Positions 1 through 5,823 of a stretch of DNA of 16,519 nt are shown here, piece by piece. Position 1 is the stretch's first letter. The number at the start of each line of letters is the position of its first letter. The DNA comes from Candidatus Paceibacterota bacterium (lineage in GTDB: Bacteria; Patescibacteriota; Minisyncoccia; Phycocordibacterales; CAINVO01). The position numbers and the translations under genes are program-made. The stretch spans positions 1 to 16,519 of the forward strand of contig JAQTMP010000014.1 in NCBI GenBank assembly GCA_028714275.1, in the 5' to 3' direction. The notes beneath the pieces were generated by a model. The model was given only the letters and a program-made list of their open reading frames with translations, did no database searches and was not told where the DNA came from.

Positions 1-951
1 TTTACCCGAAAAATGTCGTGAATAATTTTCAATACCGTTGCAGTACCCCACCTCACGAATCAAGGCGAGATCGTAATTGGTGCGACGTTTGAGGCGTTCA
101 GCTTCTATAATTTTACCGTCTTTTTTTAATTCAGCTAGGCGGGTATCAAGCTCATGTTTTATATCTTCCACTGCTCGTAAACGCTCGTCTTCAGGAGTGA
201 CAAAATGTTTGGCCGGAAAAAGAAAAAATGCCTCGACATCCCCTGTGATACTTCGAGTAATGGGGTCAATCATAATTATTTTTCCAATGCGTGCTCCATC
301 AAAACTAATTTTATAAATTACTCGTTCGTTGACAGGCATGATCTCGAGAGCATTTCCAAGGGCTCGAAAAGTAGATGGAGTGAGGTCGGCGTTAGTACGG
401 GTAAAGTATAGTCCGATGAGCTTACGAATAAGCTCGGCACGATCTAATGACATGCCTCGGGAAAGTTTGACGTTTACTTTTTCATATTCCACTGGAGAAC
501 CTAGGCCGTAGATACATGAAACAGAAGCTACGATGATGACATCCTTACGCGTCAAAAGTGCTTGGGTAGAAGCGTGACGAAGGCGATCGATTTCCTCGTT
601 GATCTGGGCCTCCTTCTCTATATATGTATCGCTGTGTGCAATGTAAGCCTCTGGCTGATAGTAGTCGTAGTATGAGACAAAATAATGTACGGCATTTTCG
701 GGAAAAAATTCACGGTATTCTTGAGCGAGTTGGGCGGCCAGAGTCTTATTGTGGGCGATGACTAGAGTGGGTTTGTTGATCTGGGCTATCACATTGGCAG
801 CGGTAAAAGTTTTTCCAGAGCCAGTCACACCCAGCAAGGTTTGATGGCGCATGCCCTTTTTCAATCCATCCACAAGGGATTCGATGGCTTTTGGCTGATC
901 GCCAGCCGGCTTAAAACCAGTGAATATTTTGAACTTTCCTTTATCTTTCAT
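1..951 (-). CDS. uvrB: UvrB, excinuclease ABC subunit B (N-terminal 317 residues; cut by window edge)
   Basis: DNA-damage verification helicase of nucleotide excision repair; it is loaded by UvrA, then recruits UvrC to cut around the lesion. Reading the minus strand from the ATG at 951 gives an open frame to the window edge. It shows the Walker A motif GVTGSGKT at residues 41-48, the aromatic beta-hairpin region YYDYYQPEAY at about 94-103 that clamps DNA, the segment SVSCIYGLGSP at about 143-153, and GYCNGIENYSRHFSGK at the truncated end, all characteristic of UvrB. The family is about 650-700 residues, so roughly half is here; helicase motifs IV-VI and the UVR domain lie beyond base 1. No Shine-Dalgarno precedes the ATG, but TATAGT ends 6 nt before it. 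The gene is divergent from the hypothetical pair starting at 1056. Identity is near certain. Confidence 0.97.
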   Translation of the reverse strand, partial: MKDKGKFKIFTGFKPAGDQPKAIESLVDGLKKGMRHQTLLGVTGSGKTFTAANVIAQINKPTLVIAHNKTLAAQLAQEYREFFPENAVHYFVSYYDYYQPEAYIAHSDTYIEKEAQINEEIDRLRHASTQALLTRKDVIIVASVSCIYGLGSPVEYEKVNVKLSRGMSLDRAELIRKLIGLYFTRTNADLTPSTFRALGNALEIMPVNERVIYKISFDGARIGKIIMIDPITRSITGDVEAFFLFPAKHFVTPEDERLRAVEDIKHELDTRLAELKKDGKIIEAERLKRRTNYDLALIREVGYCNGIENYSRHFSGK

Positions 952-957
952 CCTATA

Positions 958-963
958 ACTATA
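958..963 (-). promoter_or_regulatory. Candidate -10 box of uvrB, placed for a leaderless mRNA
   Basis: On the minus strand TATAGT is followed by exactly six bases and then the uvrB ATG. A start site 6-7 nt after the hexamer would fall on the A of the ATG. No convincing -35 is seen at 16-18 bp. The same spacing recurs at other genes of the window, which is the main support. Confidence 0.5.
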
Positions 964-986
964 CTGTAAAATAGCCGGCCCACACA

Positions 987-1015
987 TTGACAAAGTGACT
1001 AAAATTTGTTATTAA
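987..1015 (+). promoter_or_regulatory. Sigma70-type promoter of the 1056-2149 gene pair
   Basis: TTGACA (987-992), a 17-bp spacer and TATTAA (1010-1015) form a near-consensus housekeeping promoter. The expected start near 1022 gives a leader of about 34 nt containing GGAG at 1047-1050, five bases before the ATG at 1056. The arrangement differs from the leaderless-looking genes elsewhere in the window. Confidence 0.75.
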
Positions 1016-1055
1016 ATGATTAGAAGAAATCAGAGAAATTTGAAATGGAGTAACC

Positions 1056-1586
1056 ATGAAAAAATTAAATGCTTTAGTCTGTTTGGTTTTCAGAGAGAAC
1101 CCTGAGCGGACAAGGCAGGTGAAGGTGGATCTGGGGAGCAATCCTCACATTCAGAGCCTGGACATCACAAACCACCGTTGCGCCCTTCAGAAATTTGCCG
1201 AGGACCGACAAAAGAAAGATGTGATCATCATCGAGTATGCTGGCCCTGAGAGTCCGTCCCAGACGGTACTCAGTGTTGCAACCTTGCAAAACAAAGCTGA
1301 GTGGATTCTCGTCCTAAAGCGAGGGCCTCACAGTGCGGAACGCTTCGTGCAGACAGCGACGGGACCAAAGGTCCTTGAGCTTGGCATCAACGCGTTTGGA
1401 AGCGGCACGCTCACGCCCCCTGAAAAGGATGTGTGGGATATCGGGGCAATTATCGACGTCCTGCCGAGTCTGCTTTTCCCGGCGGCTTCAAAAAGGCCTG
1501 CCAAAAAAGGCTTGCTCCGATCGGGGCCAGCTATGCTGGCTTACAGTCACAAATTCCCCAGGTTCAAATTTGGACCCCGCAAGTAA
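1056..1586 (+). CDS. Hypothetical protein, 176 aa, first gene of a two-gene unit
   Basis: I do not recognise this protein. It starts at an ATG with GGAG five bases upstream, behind a strong promoter. The first ~120 residues alternate hydrophobic beta-like strands (NALVCLVF at 5-12, DVIIIEYAG at about 55-63, WILVLKRG at about 83-90, then PKVLELGINAFG) with helical stretches, resembling a small three-layer Rossmann or receiver-like fold; this is inference, and no conserved phospho-acceptor pattern is evident. The last ~40 residues are rich in Lys, Arg, Pro and Ser (ASKRPAKKGLL, then KFPRFKFGPRK), a basic tail that could bind nucleic acid or a ribosome. No signal peptide or membrane segment is seen. 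Base composition looks more GC-rich than the flanking genes. The next gene starts 23 bp downstream with its own Shine-Dalgarno. Expression of a real protein is likely; function is unknown. Confidence 0.7.
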   Translation: MKKLNALVCLVFRENPERTRQVKVDLGSNPHIQSLDITNHRCALQKFAEDRQKKDVIIIEYAGPESPSQTVLSVATLQNKAEWILVLKRGPHSAERFVQTATGPKVLELGINAFGSGTLTPPEKDVWDIGAIIDVLPSLLFPAASKRPAKKGLLRSGPAMLAYSHKFPRFKFGPRK

Positions 1587-1609
1587 ACCAAAACAAAGAG
1601 GAGAAAAAA

Positions 1610-2149
1610 ATGAAAGACAGGAAAGAAGTAAACGTTTTGGTTCTCTGCGAAAATCACGGGATACACAGGGAGTTAATCAGCTCGGCTGAAGAAAATAACG
1701 AGTTTGCTCGGGTTTTCTATGATGGGGCTGCCCAGCCCTGTCATCATGATGCTTGTACCCACCTCATTGATCGGTTGGTCTGGAACTTTGATGTTCCAAC
1801 CTCGCCGGAACAGGCTTTTCGTGATTTTTATATCTCGCGACTAGCCCCATTTGACATGGTGGTCATCACATCCGCCGACGAGCCTCAGCATGGGTATGCG
1901 AGGGAGATCGGGGAAATGATCATATCCCTCCGGCATGCTGGCGAGCTCTTCAGGCTCACCAATAAACCAGCGCAGAAATCCTTTGCGACGGGACCAGTCA
2001 TGGTACGAAATCTGCACCGGCAAAGTTACCTTGACTCGGAAAAAAACCGGCTGGATTGGAGAAAACTCCTCAAGGTGTTTGGCGCCGTCTATGACGCGCG
2101 CCGGTACCGAGCGGAGGAAAACCTATATCAGGCGACCAGCCTGTGCTGA
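1610..2149 (+). CDS. Hypothetical protein, 179 aa, second gene of a two-gene unit
   Basis: I do not recognise this protein. The open frame extends upstream to 1433, but the ATG at 1610 is chosen because GAGGAG (1598-1603) lies six bases before it and an earlier start would overlap the preceding gene. The fold outline is similar to its neighbour's: an N-terminal strand (VNVLVLCEN at about 7-15) and a central strand followed by acidic residues (FDMVVITSADEP), alternating with helices, so the two could be distant paralogues (inference). It has a compact Cys/His cluster, CHHDACTH, at about residues 44-51 that might bind a metal. No signal peptide or membrane helix is seen. The gene ends shortly before an intrinsic terminator. 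Codon use looks more GC-rich than its neighbours. Confidence 0.7.
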   Translation: MKDRKEVNVLVLCENHGIHRELISSAEENNEFARVFYDGAAQPCHHDACTHLIDRLVWNFDVPTSPEQAFRDFYISRLAPFDMVVITSADEPQHGYAREIGEMIISLRHAGELFRLTNKPAQKSFATGPVMVRNLHRQSYLDSEKNRLDWRKLLKVFGAVYDARRYRAEENLYQATSLC

Positions 2150-2165
2150 TCAAAGAGCTAACCAA

Positions 2166-2226
2166 ACCCCTGCAATCTCGACACCTGACAAAAAATCAGA
2201 ACATCGAGACTGCAGGGGTTTTTTAT
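2166..2226 (+). terminator. Intrinsic terminator of the hypothetical pair
   Basis: Arms at 2166-2181 and 2204-2219 pair over 15 of 16 positions, with ACCCCTGCA facing TGCAGGGGT at the base. The 22-nt loop holds a small CTGA/TCAG hairpin. The stem is followed by TTTTTTATTT. It lies 17 bp after the stop at 2149. On the opposite strand the T-run is poor, so it acts mainly on plus-strand transcripts. Confidence 0.85.
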
Positions 2227-2244
2227 TTAAATTTTTAATATTTT

Positions 2245-3540
2245 TTATATTTTATTTTTTGTATACTCTCCCAAAAAACTTTTTTTATACTCCTCAAAAT
2301 TTTCATCTAGAATAGACTGACGAATTTTTTTTACTAAATTGATAATAAAATATAAATTGTGAATGGATGAAAGGGTGGCGGCCAACATTTCCTTAGAACG
2401 AAAAAGATGCGAGATATACGCACGGGTATAGTGCTGACAGGTATAGCATTGGCAACCCTCATCTATAGGCGAAAAATCCTCAACAAAACGGGCATTGCCC
2501 ATATTTATTTTTCCTTGCCGAGTAAAAAGAGTGCCTGATCGAGCATTGCGAGTCGGAGCCACGCAATCAAAAAGATCACAGCCATTTTCCACGGCCATAA
2601 AAAGATCTTCAGGTTCACCGATACCAAGAAGATGCCGAGGTTTGTCCTCTGGCAAAATATTGTTGACCCATTGCACCGCTGTAGACATGTCTTCCTTGGC
2701 AAAAGAACCTCCGATACCAAAACCATCAAAGCCTTCACCTTCGCCTGGCAAACCAAAACCCACCTTCATCTCCCCTATTATTTTGGCACTTTCTTTGCGT
2801 AAATCTTCGAAGCGGCCGCCTTGAATGATACCGAAAAGAGCTTGCCTCGAAGAATTTCCTTGAGACTTATGATATTCAAGAGAGGCTCGAGCCCAGCGAT
2901 GAGTCCGATCTAAAGCTTCGCGCTGGTAAGCAAAAGGTTCGTTGGGCGAGGTACATTCATCAAAAGCAAAAATCATGTCCGCACCGATATTGTGTTGGAT
3001 TTCAATAGAACGGCGAGGGGTAATGTAGTGCATTGACCCATCGATATGAGATTTGAAGGTTACACCCATCTCATCAATCACGGCTATTTTGGGAGCGAGC
3101 TCTTCTGGGGCTTCAGCAAGAAGCGGTGTCCTCCGCAACTGCTTTTCTGTTTCATCGATATCGACATCCTTGCCGGTAATTTTAGAAATATTTTTTCCAT
3201 ACGCTGCCCCCAAGGAAAAAACCTGGAACCCACCCGAGTCTGTCATGGTCGGACCAGACCACTGCATCCACTTACCGAGACCGCCGGCTTTTTTGATCAA
3301 AGGGTCTCCGGGCTGAAGATATAGATGGTAGGTGTTGGCAAGGACTACTTGGGCTCCGAGCTGAGATACTTGCTCTGGAGTGAGAGCTTTGACGGTGGCT
3401 TTGGTGCCCACTGTCACAAAAGCAGGTGTCTCTATCTGACCATGAGGCGTGTCAATCGTTCCAGCTCGCCCTAGCGTGCCGGCTAATTTTTTTTCTATAT
3501 TAAAAGTGAGCGGCTTGTCAGAACGCTTCTGTTTTTGCAT
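2245..3540 (-). CDS. tgt: Queuine/preQ1 tRNA-guanine transglycosylase (431 aa, with an insertion)
   Basis: Exchanges guanine-34 of GUN-anticodon tRNAs (Asp, Asn, His, Tyr) for preQ1 or queuine. Visible motifs: TMTDSGGFQVFSLG with the general-base Asp101; FDECT with Asp194 and Cys196 of the base pocket; GIIQGG with Gln240; DLFDCVAPTRNAR with the probable nucleophile Asp325; and the zinc site CQCYTC (Cys363, Cys365, Cys368) plus His394. At 431 residues it exceeds the usual ~375. Much of the excess is an insertion of about 34 residues after SLG (around 112-160), plus a Gly-rich addition at about 262-270. The usual pocket motif GGLA reads GGSF at 277-280, so the leucine that contacts the base in well-studied bacterial enzymes is a serine. 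The ATG at 3540 has no Shine-Dalgarno, but an extended -10 lies 8 nt upstream. No queuosine biosynthesis gene is in the window, so salvage of the base is possible. Confidence 0.95.
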   Translation of the reverse strand: MQKQKRSDKPLTFNIEKKLAGTLGRAGTIDTPHGQIETPAFVTVGTKATVKALTPEQVSQLGAQVVLANTYHLYLQPGDPLIKKAGGLGKWMQWSGPTMTDSGGFQVFSLGAAYGKNISKITGKDVDIDETEKQLRRTPLLAEAPEELAPKIAVIDEMGVTFKSHIDGSMHYITPRRSIEIQHNIGADMIFAFDECTSPNEPFAYQREALDRTHRWARASLEYHKSQGNSSRQALFGIIQGGRFEDLRKESAKIIGEMKVGFGLPGEGEGFDGFGIGGSFAKEDMSTAVQWVNNILPEDKPRHLLGIGEPEDLFMAVENGCDLFDCVAPTRNARSGTLFTRQGKINMGNARFVEDFSPIDEGCQCYTCQHYTRAYISHLFRSKEMLAATLSSIHNLYFIINLVKKIRQSILDENFEEYKKSFLGEYTKNKI

Positions 3541-3548
3541 TGTATTTC

Positions 3549-3557
3549 TTTATACCA
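3549..3557 (-). promoter_or_regulatory. Candidate extended -10 promoter of tgt
   Basis: The minus strand reads TGGTATAAA, an extended -10 (TGn before TATAAA), eight bases upstream of the tgt ATG. Transcription would begin within about two bases of the start codon. No clear -35 is seen, which extended -10 promoters can tolerate. Confidence 0.5.
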
Positions 3558-3581
3558 TATTTATGCTCTTTTGCATGATTT

Positions 3582-3632
3582 TTTATTAAAAACCACCCCG
3601 AAAATATCGAGGTGGAATTTGCGCCGAAGCGC
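3582..3632 (-). terminator. Terminator of the 71-aa membrane protein gene, with a UUCG hairpin upstream
   Basis: After the stop at 3645 the minus-strand RNA has two hairpins. The first is GCGC-UUCG-GCGC (3621-3632), a stable C(UUCG)G tetraloop. The second pairs CCACC with GGTGG (3593-3615), with inner CGA/TCG pairs, and is followed directly by TTTTTAATAAAAAAT. It is the best candidate end of the transcript from the promoter at 4022-4050. Confidence 0.75.
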
Positions 3633-3644
3633 TGAAAGACCTGA

Positions 3645-3860
3645 CTACTGCGACGGAACGTACGCGTGTGGAAGTTTTGGAGCCAAGCTCGCAGCAACTC
3701 CTGCACTATTTGTAATACCGTCTACTGAGACAGTGAAGACTCCGTCCAGTAAATGAAAGAACGATAAGAGGGTGTGCTCGAAGGCCGAAAAGATTTCCGG
3801 CACAAGCAAGCGAATGACAATGAGACCGATACCAAGGCCAATGGCTCTGAAAATATTCAT
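3645..3860 (-). CDS. Small hydrophobic protein, 71 aa, unknown function
   Basis: Unrecognised. Starting at the ATG at 3860 the product begins MNIFRAIGLGIGLIVIRLLV. It has one clear membrane segment at about residues 5-20, a second moderately hydrophobic helix (SAFEHTLLSFFHLLDGVF, about 24-41) and a small polar tail rich in Ala, Ser and Pro. A GTG at 3977 would give a 110-aa form, but the added 39 residues are basic and coincide with strong RNA hairpins, so that stretch reads better as a 5' leader. The gene is a complete unit: promoter at 4022-4050, leader of about 155 nt, ORF, terminator at 3582-3620. No Shine-Dalgarno is clear before the ATG. The size, membrane segment and structured leader suggest a small envelope protein under post-transcriptional control, but it could be a non-translated RNA. 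Confidence 0.5.
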   Translation of the reverse strand: MNIFRAIGLGIGLIVIRLLVPEIFSAFEHTLLSFFHLLDGVFTVSVDGITNSAGVAASLAPKLPHAYVPSQ

Positions 3861-4015
3861 GAGCTTTTTATTGAGGGTCTTGGAAGGTTTTGCCGACAAA
3901 CAAAACCCTTTGGCTAATTGCCAAACTCTCCCTCTTTGGTGAGCACCTTTGGTACTTGCGCTAATAGAGATGGTCACGAAAGAGAGTCGTTCTACTCTTT
4001 GTCAATGACCTTTAC
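3861..4015 (-). other. Hairpin-rich 5' leader or small structured RNA
   Basis: Downstream of the 4022-4050 promoter, minus-strand RNA shows successive local stems: GGTCA/TGACC enclosing AAAGAGT/ACTCTCTTT; AGTACC-AAA-GGTGCT; TTTGGC-AATTA-GCCAAA; and GGTTTTG/CAAAACC. Four stems in 155 nt, ending just before a small ORF, suggest a structured leader or an independent RNA. I do not recognise a known riboswitch. With the repeat at 4061-4165, it accounts for most of the gap of about 300 bp between genes. Confidence 0.45.
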
Positions 4016-4021
4016 GAGTTA

Positions 4022-4050
4022 AAAATAGCATACTTTTAGTAAAAATGCAA
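4022..4050 (-). promoter_or_regulatory. Promoter of the structured leader and 71-aa gene
   Basis: On the minus strand TTGCAT (4045-4050), a 17-bp spacer and TATTTT (4022-4027) preceded by TGC make an extended -10 sigma70-type promoter. The start would be near 4015. It sits immediately after the terminator-like repeat of the upstream operon, as expected for a new transcription unit. Confidence 0.6.
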
Positions 4051-4060
4051 TAACCTGGAT

Positions 4061-4165
4061 AGTTCAAAAAAATAAAAACACTGGGCTCGTACCCACTCTG
4101 CCTGAATACTCAAGTTCTATCTGGCAGCAGGGAAACGTCGCCCAGTGTTTTTATTTTTTTGAACT
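4061..4165 (-). terminator. Perfect 26-bp inverted repeat with a 53-nt structured loop; probable terminator of the envelope operon
   Basis: Arms 4061-4086 and 4140-4165 are exact reverse complements. On the minus strand the right arm starts at the first base of the FKBP stop. The GC-rich core GCCCAGTG/CACTGGGC is followed by TTTTTATTTTTTT, so it can terminate minus-strand transcripts; symmetry would allow the other direction too. The 53-nt loop is unusually long and can itself form CTGCC/GGCAG with flanking CCC/GGG pairs, giving a nested rod. Confidence 0.7.
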
Positions 4166-4659
4166 TACTTTATACCAACAACTTGCACATCGAAAATCAG
4201 AGTGGCGTTTGGAGGTATGATGACCTTGCCGCCAGAGGTAACACCTTGAGCACCATAAGCCTGGTCAGGAGTCAAAACGAGATGGCGTTTGTCACCCACC
4301 TTCATACCAATGAGGCCTTCATCCCAACCCTTGATCACCTGCCCTGCCCCAACAGTAAAAATAAAGGGCTGGCCACGGGGAATGGAACTGTCAAAGACTG
4401 TCCCATCCTGGAGCATGCCTGTATATTGGACGGCAATGGTGTCTCCGGATTGAACTGTCCGATTGTCAGTAGCGGCTGAGCTAGTAGCGTTCTGATCAGC
4501 GACTGTAGATGAAGCGGCTAAATATTGATTTGGATTTTGATTATTCATAGTGAAAGGATTTGTTTGACGTGAAGTAAAAGTAATAAAAAAAACAAGGCCA
4601 GCCATGACGGCTATACCAACGACTATTGCAATATATTCATTTGTGGATAATTTTTTCAT
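4165..4659 (-). CDS. Membrane-anchored FKBP-type peptidyl-prolyl cis-trans isomerase (164 aa)
   Basis: Catalyses cis-trans isomerisation of prolyl bonds, here probably outside the cytoplasm. Residues 8-28 form one N-terminal membrane segment without a lipobox, followed by a Gln/Asn/Ser/Thr-rich linker (about 31-68) and one FKBP domain (about 70-164). Catalytic-pocket residues match the FKBP12 pattern: Tyr79, Phe89-Asp90, Phe99, Val108-Ile109, Trp112, Tyr135 and Phe156. The domain is the short, single type without the insert of SlyD, so it is a folding catalyst rather than a metallochaperone. It is the last gene of a minus-strand run, 21 bp after the S11 peptidase-like gene. TATAAT with an upstream TGC ends 6 nt before the ATG, so it may also have its own leaderless transcript. 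Confidence 0.93.
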   Translation of the reverse strand: MKKLSTNEYIAIVVGIAVMAGLVFFITFTSRQTNPFTMNNQNPNQYLAASSTVADQNATSSAATDNRTVQSGDTIAVQYTGMLQDGTVFDSSIPRGQPFIFTVGAGQVIKGWDEGLIGMKVGDKRHLVLTPDQAYGAQGVTSGGKVIIPPNATLIFDVQVVGIK

Positions 4660-4665
4660 GGAAAT

Positions 4666-4674
4666 ATTATAGCA
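4666..4674 (-). promoter_or_regulatory. Extended -10 box of the FKBP gene, leaderless spacing
   Basis: The minus strand reads TGCTATAAT, a perfect extended -10, then six bases and the ATG at 4659. It lies in the 21-bp gap after the S11-like gene, so it would give internal initiation within the operon. Confidence 0.6.
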
Positions 4675-4680
4675 TAGCCA

Positions 4681-5811
4681 TCAAGGTTGTGGAGTAAACT
4701 CCACGCCTTTTTTAATAAAAGCCAAAATCTTAGCGGTGTCTGTATCCCGGTTTGTACTTTTCAAAATCACAATGGCTAGATTTCTTTTACCTCCGCGAGC
4801 TAGATCTACATTGAAAAGAGAAACGGTGGTCTGACCGGAAGAGGCATCAATATAGCCATTTTTACCCCCAAGAAAATTAGTGTACTGCAACATTTTATTT
4901 GGATTGCTCCAGTTGTGCTTGAGGGTCGCAAATTGACGGATCCGCGTCATGTCATAAAGGCTCGGCCAATTTTGCCAAATGTAGCGGCCGAGCTTAAAAA
5001 GGTCCGTCACCGTAGACTGATTTTTAGCTGAAAGGCCACTCGGGTCATCGTAATACGTATCCTTCATGTCGAGCTCAGCTGCTTTTTGATTCATCAATGT
5101 CATAAAGGCATCTCGTCCATAGTCATCAGCAAAAACTTCTGCTCCTACATTACTAGACTCTATCAATAGAGGGTACATGAGATCCCCCGTATTTATTTTT
5201 TCTCCGAGATGGAGCTCTCCTTCAGTACCATACGTATTATAGGCCTGCTGGGAGACGGTAGCCTCGTGGTGCAAATCCCCTTTTTCTTCCATGATCACAG
5301 CCGTCATGAGCTTACTGACCGAAGCCATTGGAGATCGGAAAGTTTCATTTTTTTGAAAAACAACATCACCAGTATCAATGTCGCCGACAAGATACGCTGC
5401 CGCACTGACTGATGGCAAAGATACATTGGCAGCCAGACTGTACGTACCTGTGGCGCCATCATCCGAGCCTATGGCCAATCTTTGATTGCTTTTTTCTGCT
5501 GGTGTGAGGGGTCTGGCAGCTTGGTCAGTCGTCTGTCCTGCAATTTGATTGTCAGAGCCGCTCTCTCGTCTCGCAGCCACTAGGGCGCCATAACCGACAG
5601 AAATGCTACCAAAGATAATGGAGCCAAGAGTGGCTCCGATGAGGACCGCACAAAAAGCCCAGAAGGCGTAGGAGGATTGAGTAGATTCTTTGGGTGGCTG
5701 CACCAGAACAATTTTTGGTTTAGCTTCCATTTTTTTCCAAAAATCCGCACTCTTTGGAGCTCCCAGGTTCATAAACCTTGGCTGGTCTGGATTTTCAATT
5801 TTTTTCTCCAT
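4681..5811 (-). CDS. S11-family D-alanyl-D-alanine carboxypeptidase-like protein, membrane-anchored (376 aa)
   Basis: Penicillin-binding-protein fold related to DacA/PBP5-type enzymes that trim the terminal D-Ala of peptidoglycan stem peptides. A cytoplasmic N-terminal tail of ~47 residues precedes one membrane segment (about 48-80), then a low-complexity linker and the catalytic domain (about 132-370). Motif 1, SxxK, is Ser164-Val-Ser-Lys167 in the segment SPMASVSKLMTAV. Motif 2, SxN, is Ser219-Ser-Asn221. Motif 3, normally KTG, reads Lys317-Asn-Gly319 in GGKNGYIDASSG. The conserved DPSGLS segment (256-261) is also present. The KNG variant may alter substrate or beta-lactam handling. A C-terminal PBP5-type beta domain seems absent. 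The gene follows the Clp-like gene by 12 bp; TATAAT lies between them, 6 nt before this ATG. Family assignment is firm; enzyme activity is inferred. Confidence 0.9.
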   Translation of the reverse strand: MEKKIENPDQPRFMNLGAPKSADFWKKMEAKPKIVLVQPPKESTQSSYAFWAFCAVLIGATLGSIIFGSISVGYGALVAARRESGSDNQIAGQTTDQAARPLTPAEKSNQRLAIGSDDGATGTYSLAANVSLPSVSAAAYLVGDIDTGDVVFQKNETFRSPMASVSKLMTAVIMEEKGDLHHEATVSQQAYNTYGTEGELHLGEKINTGDLMYPLLIESSNVGAEVFADDYGRDAFMTLMNQKAAELDMKDTYYDDPSGLSAKNQSTVTDLFKLGRYIWQNWPSLYDMTRIRQFATLKHNWSNPNKMLQYTNFLGGKNGYIDASSGQTTVSLFNVDLARGGKRNLAIVILKSTNRDTDTAKILAFIKKGVEFTPQP

Positions 5812-5817
5812 AGGGAC

Positions 5818-5823
5818 ATTATA
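5818..5823 (-). promoter_or_regulatory. Consensus -10 box of the S11-like gene, leaderless spacing
   Basis: TATAAT on the minus strand directly follows the TGA stop of the Clp-like gene and ends six bases before the ATG at 5811. With only 12 bp between the genes it fills half of the spacer, so it is unlikely to be random AT-rich filler. Confidence 0.55.

Noticed and set aside
1433..1609. Upstream extension of the second hypothetical gene
   Set aside because: It would overlap the first gene by over 150 bp, and the ATG at 1610 has an excellent Shine-Dalgarno site.
2227..2300. Very AT-rich tract after the terminator, considered as an origin or AT-rich regulatory site
   Set aside because: Most of it is the 3' coding end of tgt (Lys/Asn/Ile codons on the minus strand); no DnaA-box cluster is seen.
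3861..3977. N-terminal extension of the 71-aa protein from a GTG at 3977
   Set aside because: The extra 39 residues have no membrane or domain character and the bases form strong hairpins; a leader explains them better. Not fully excluded.
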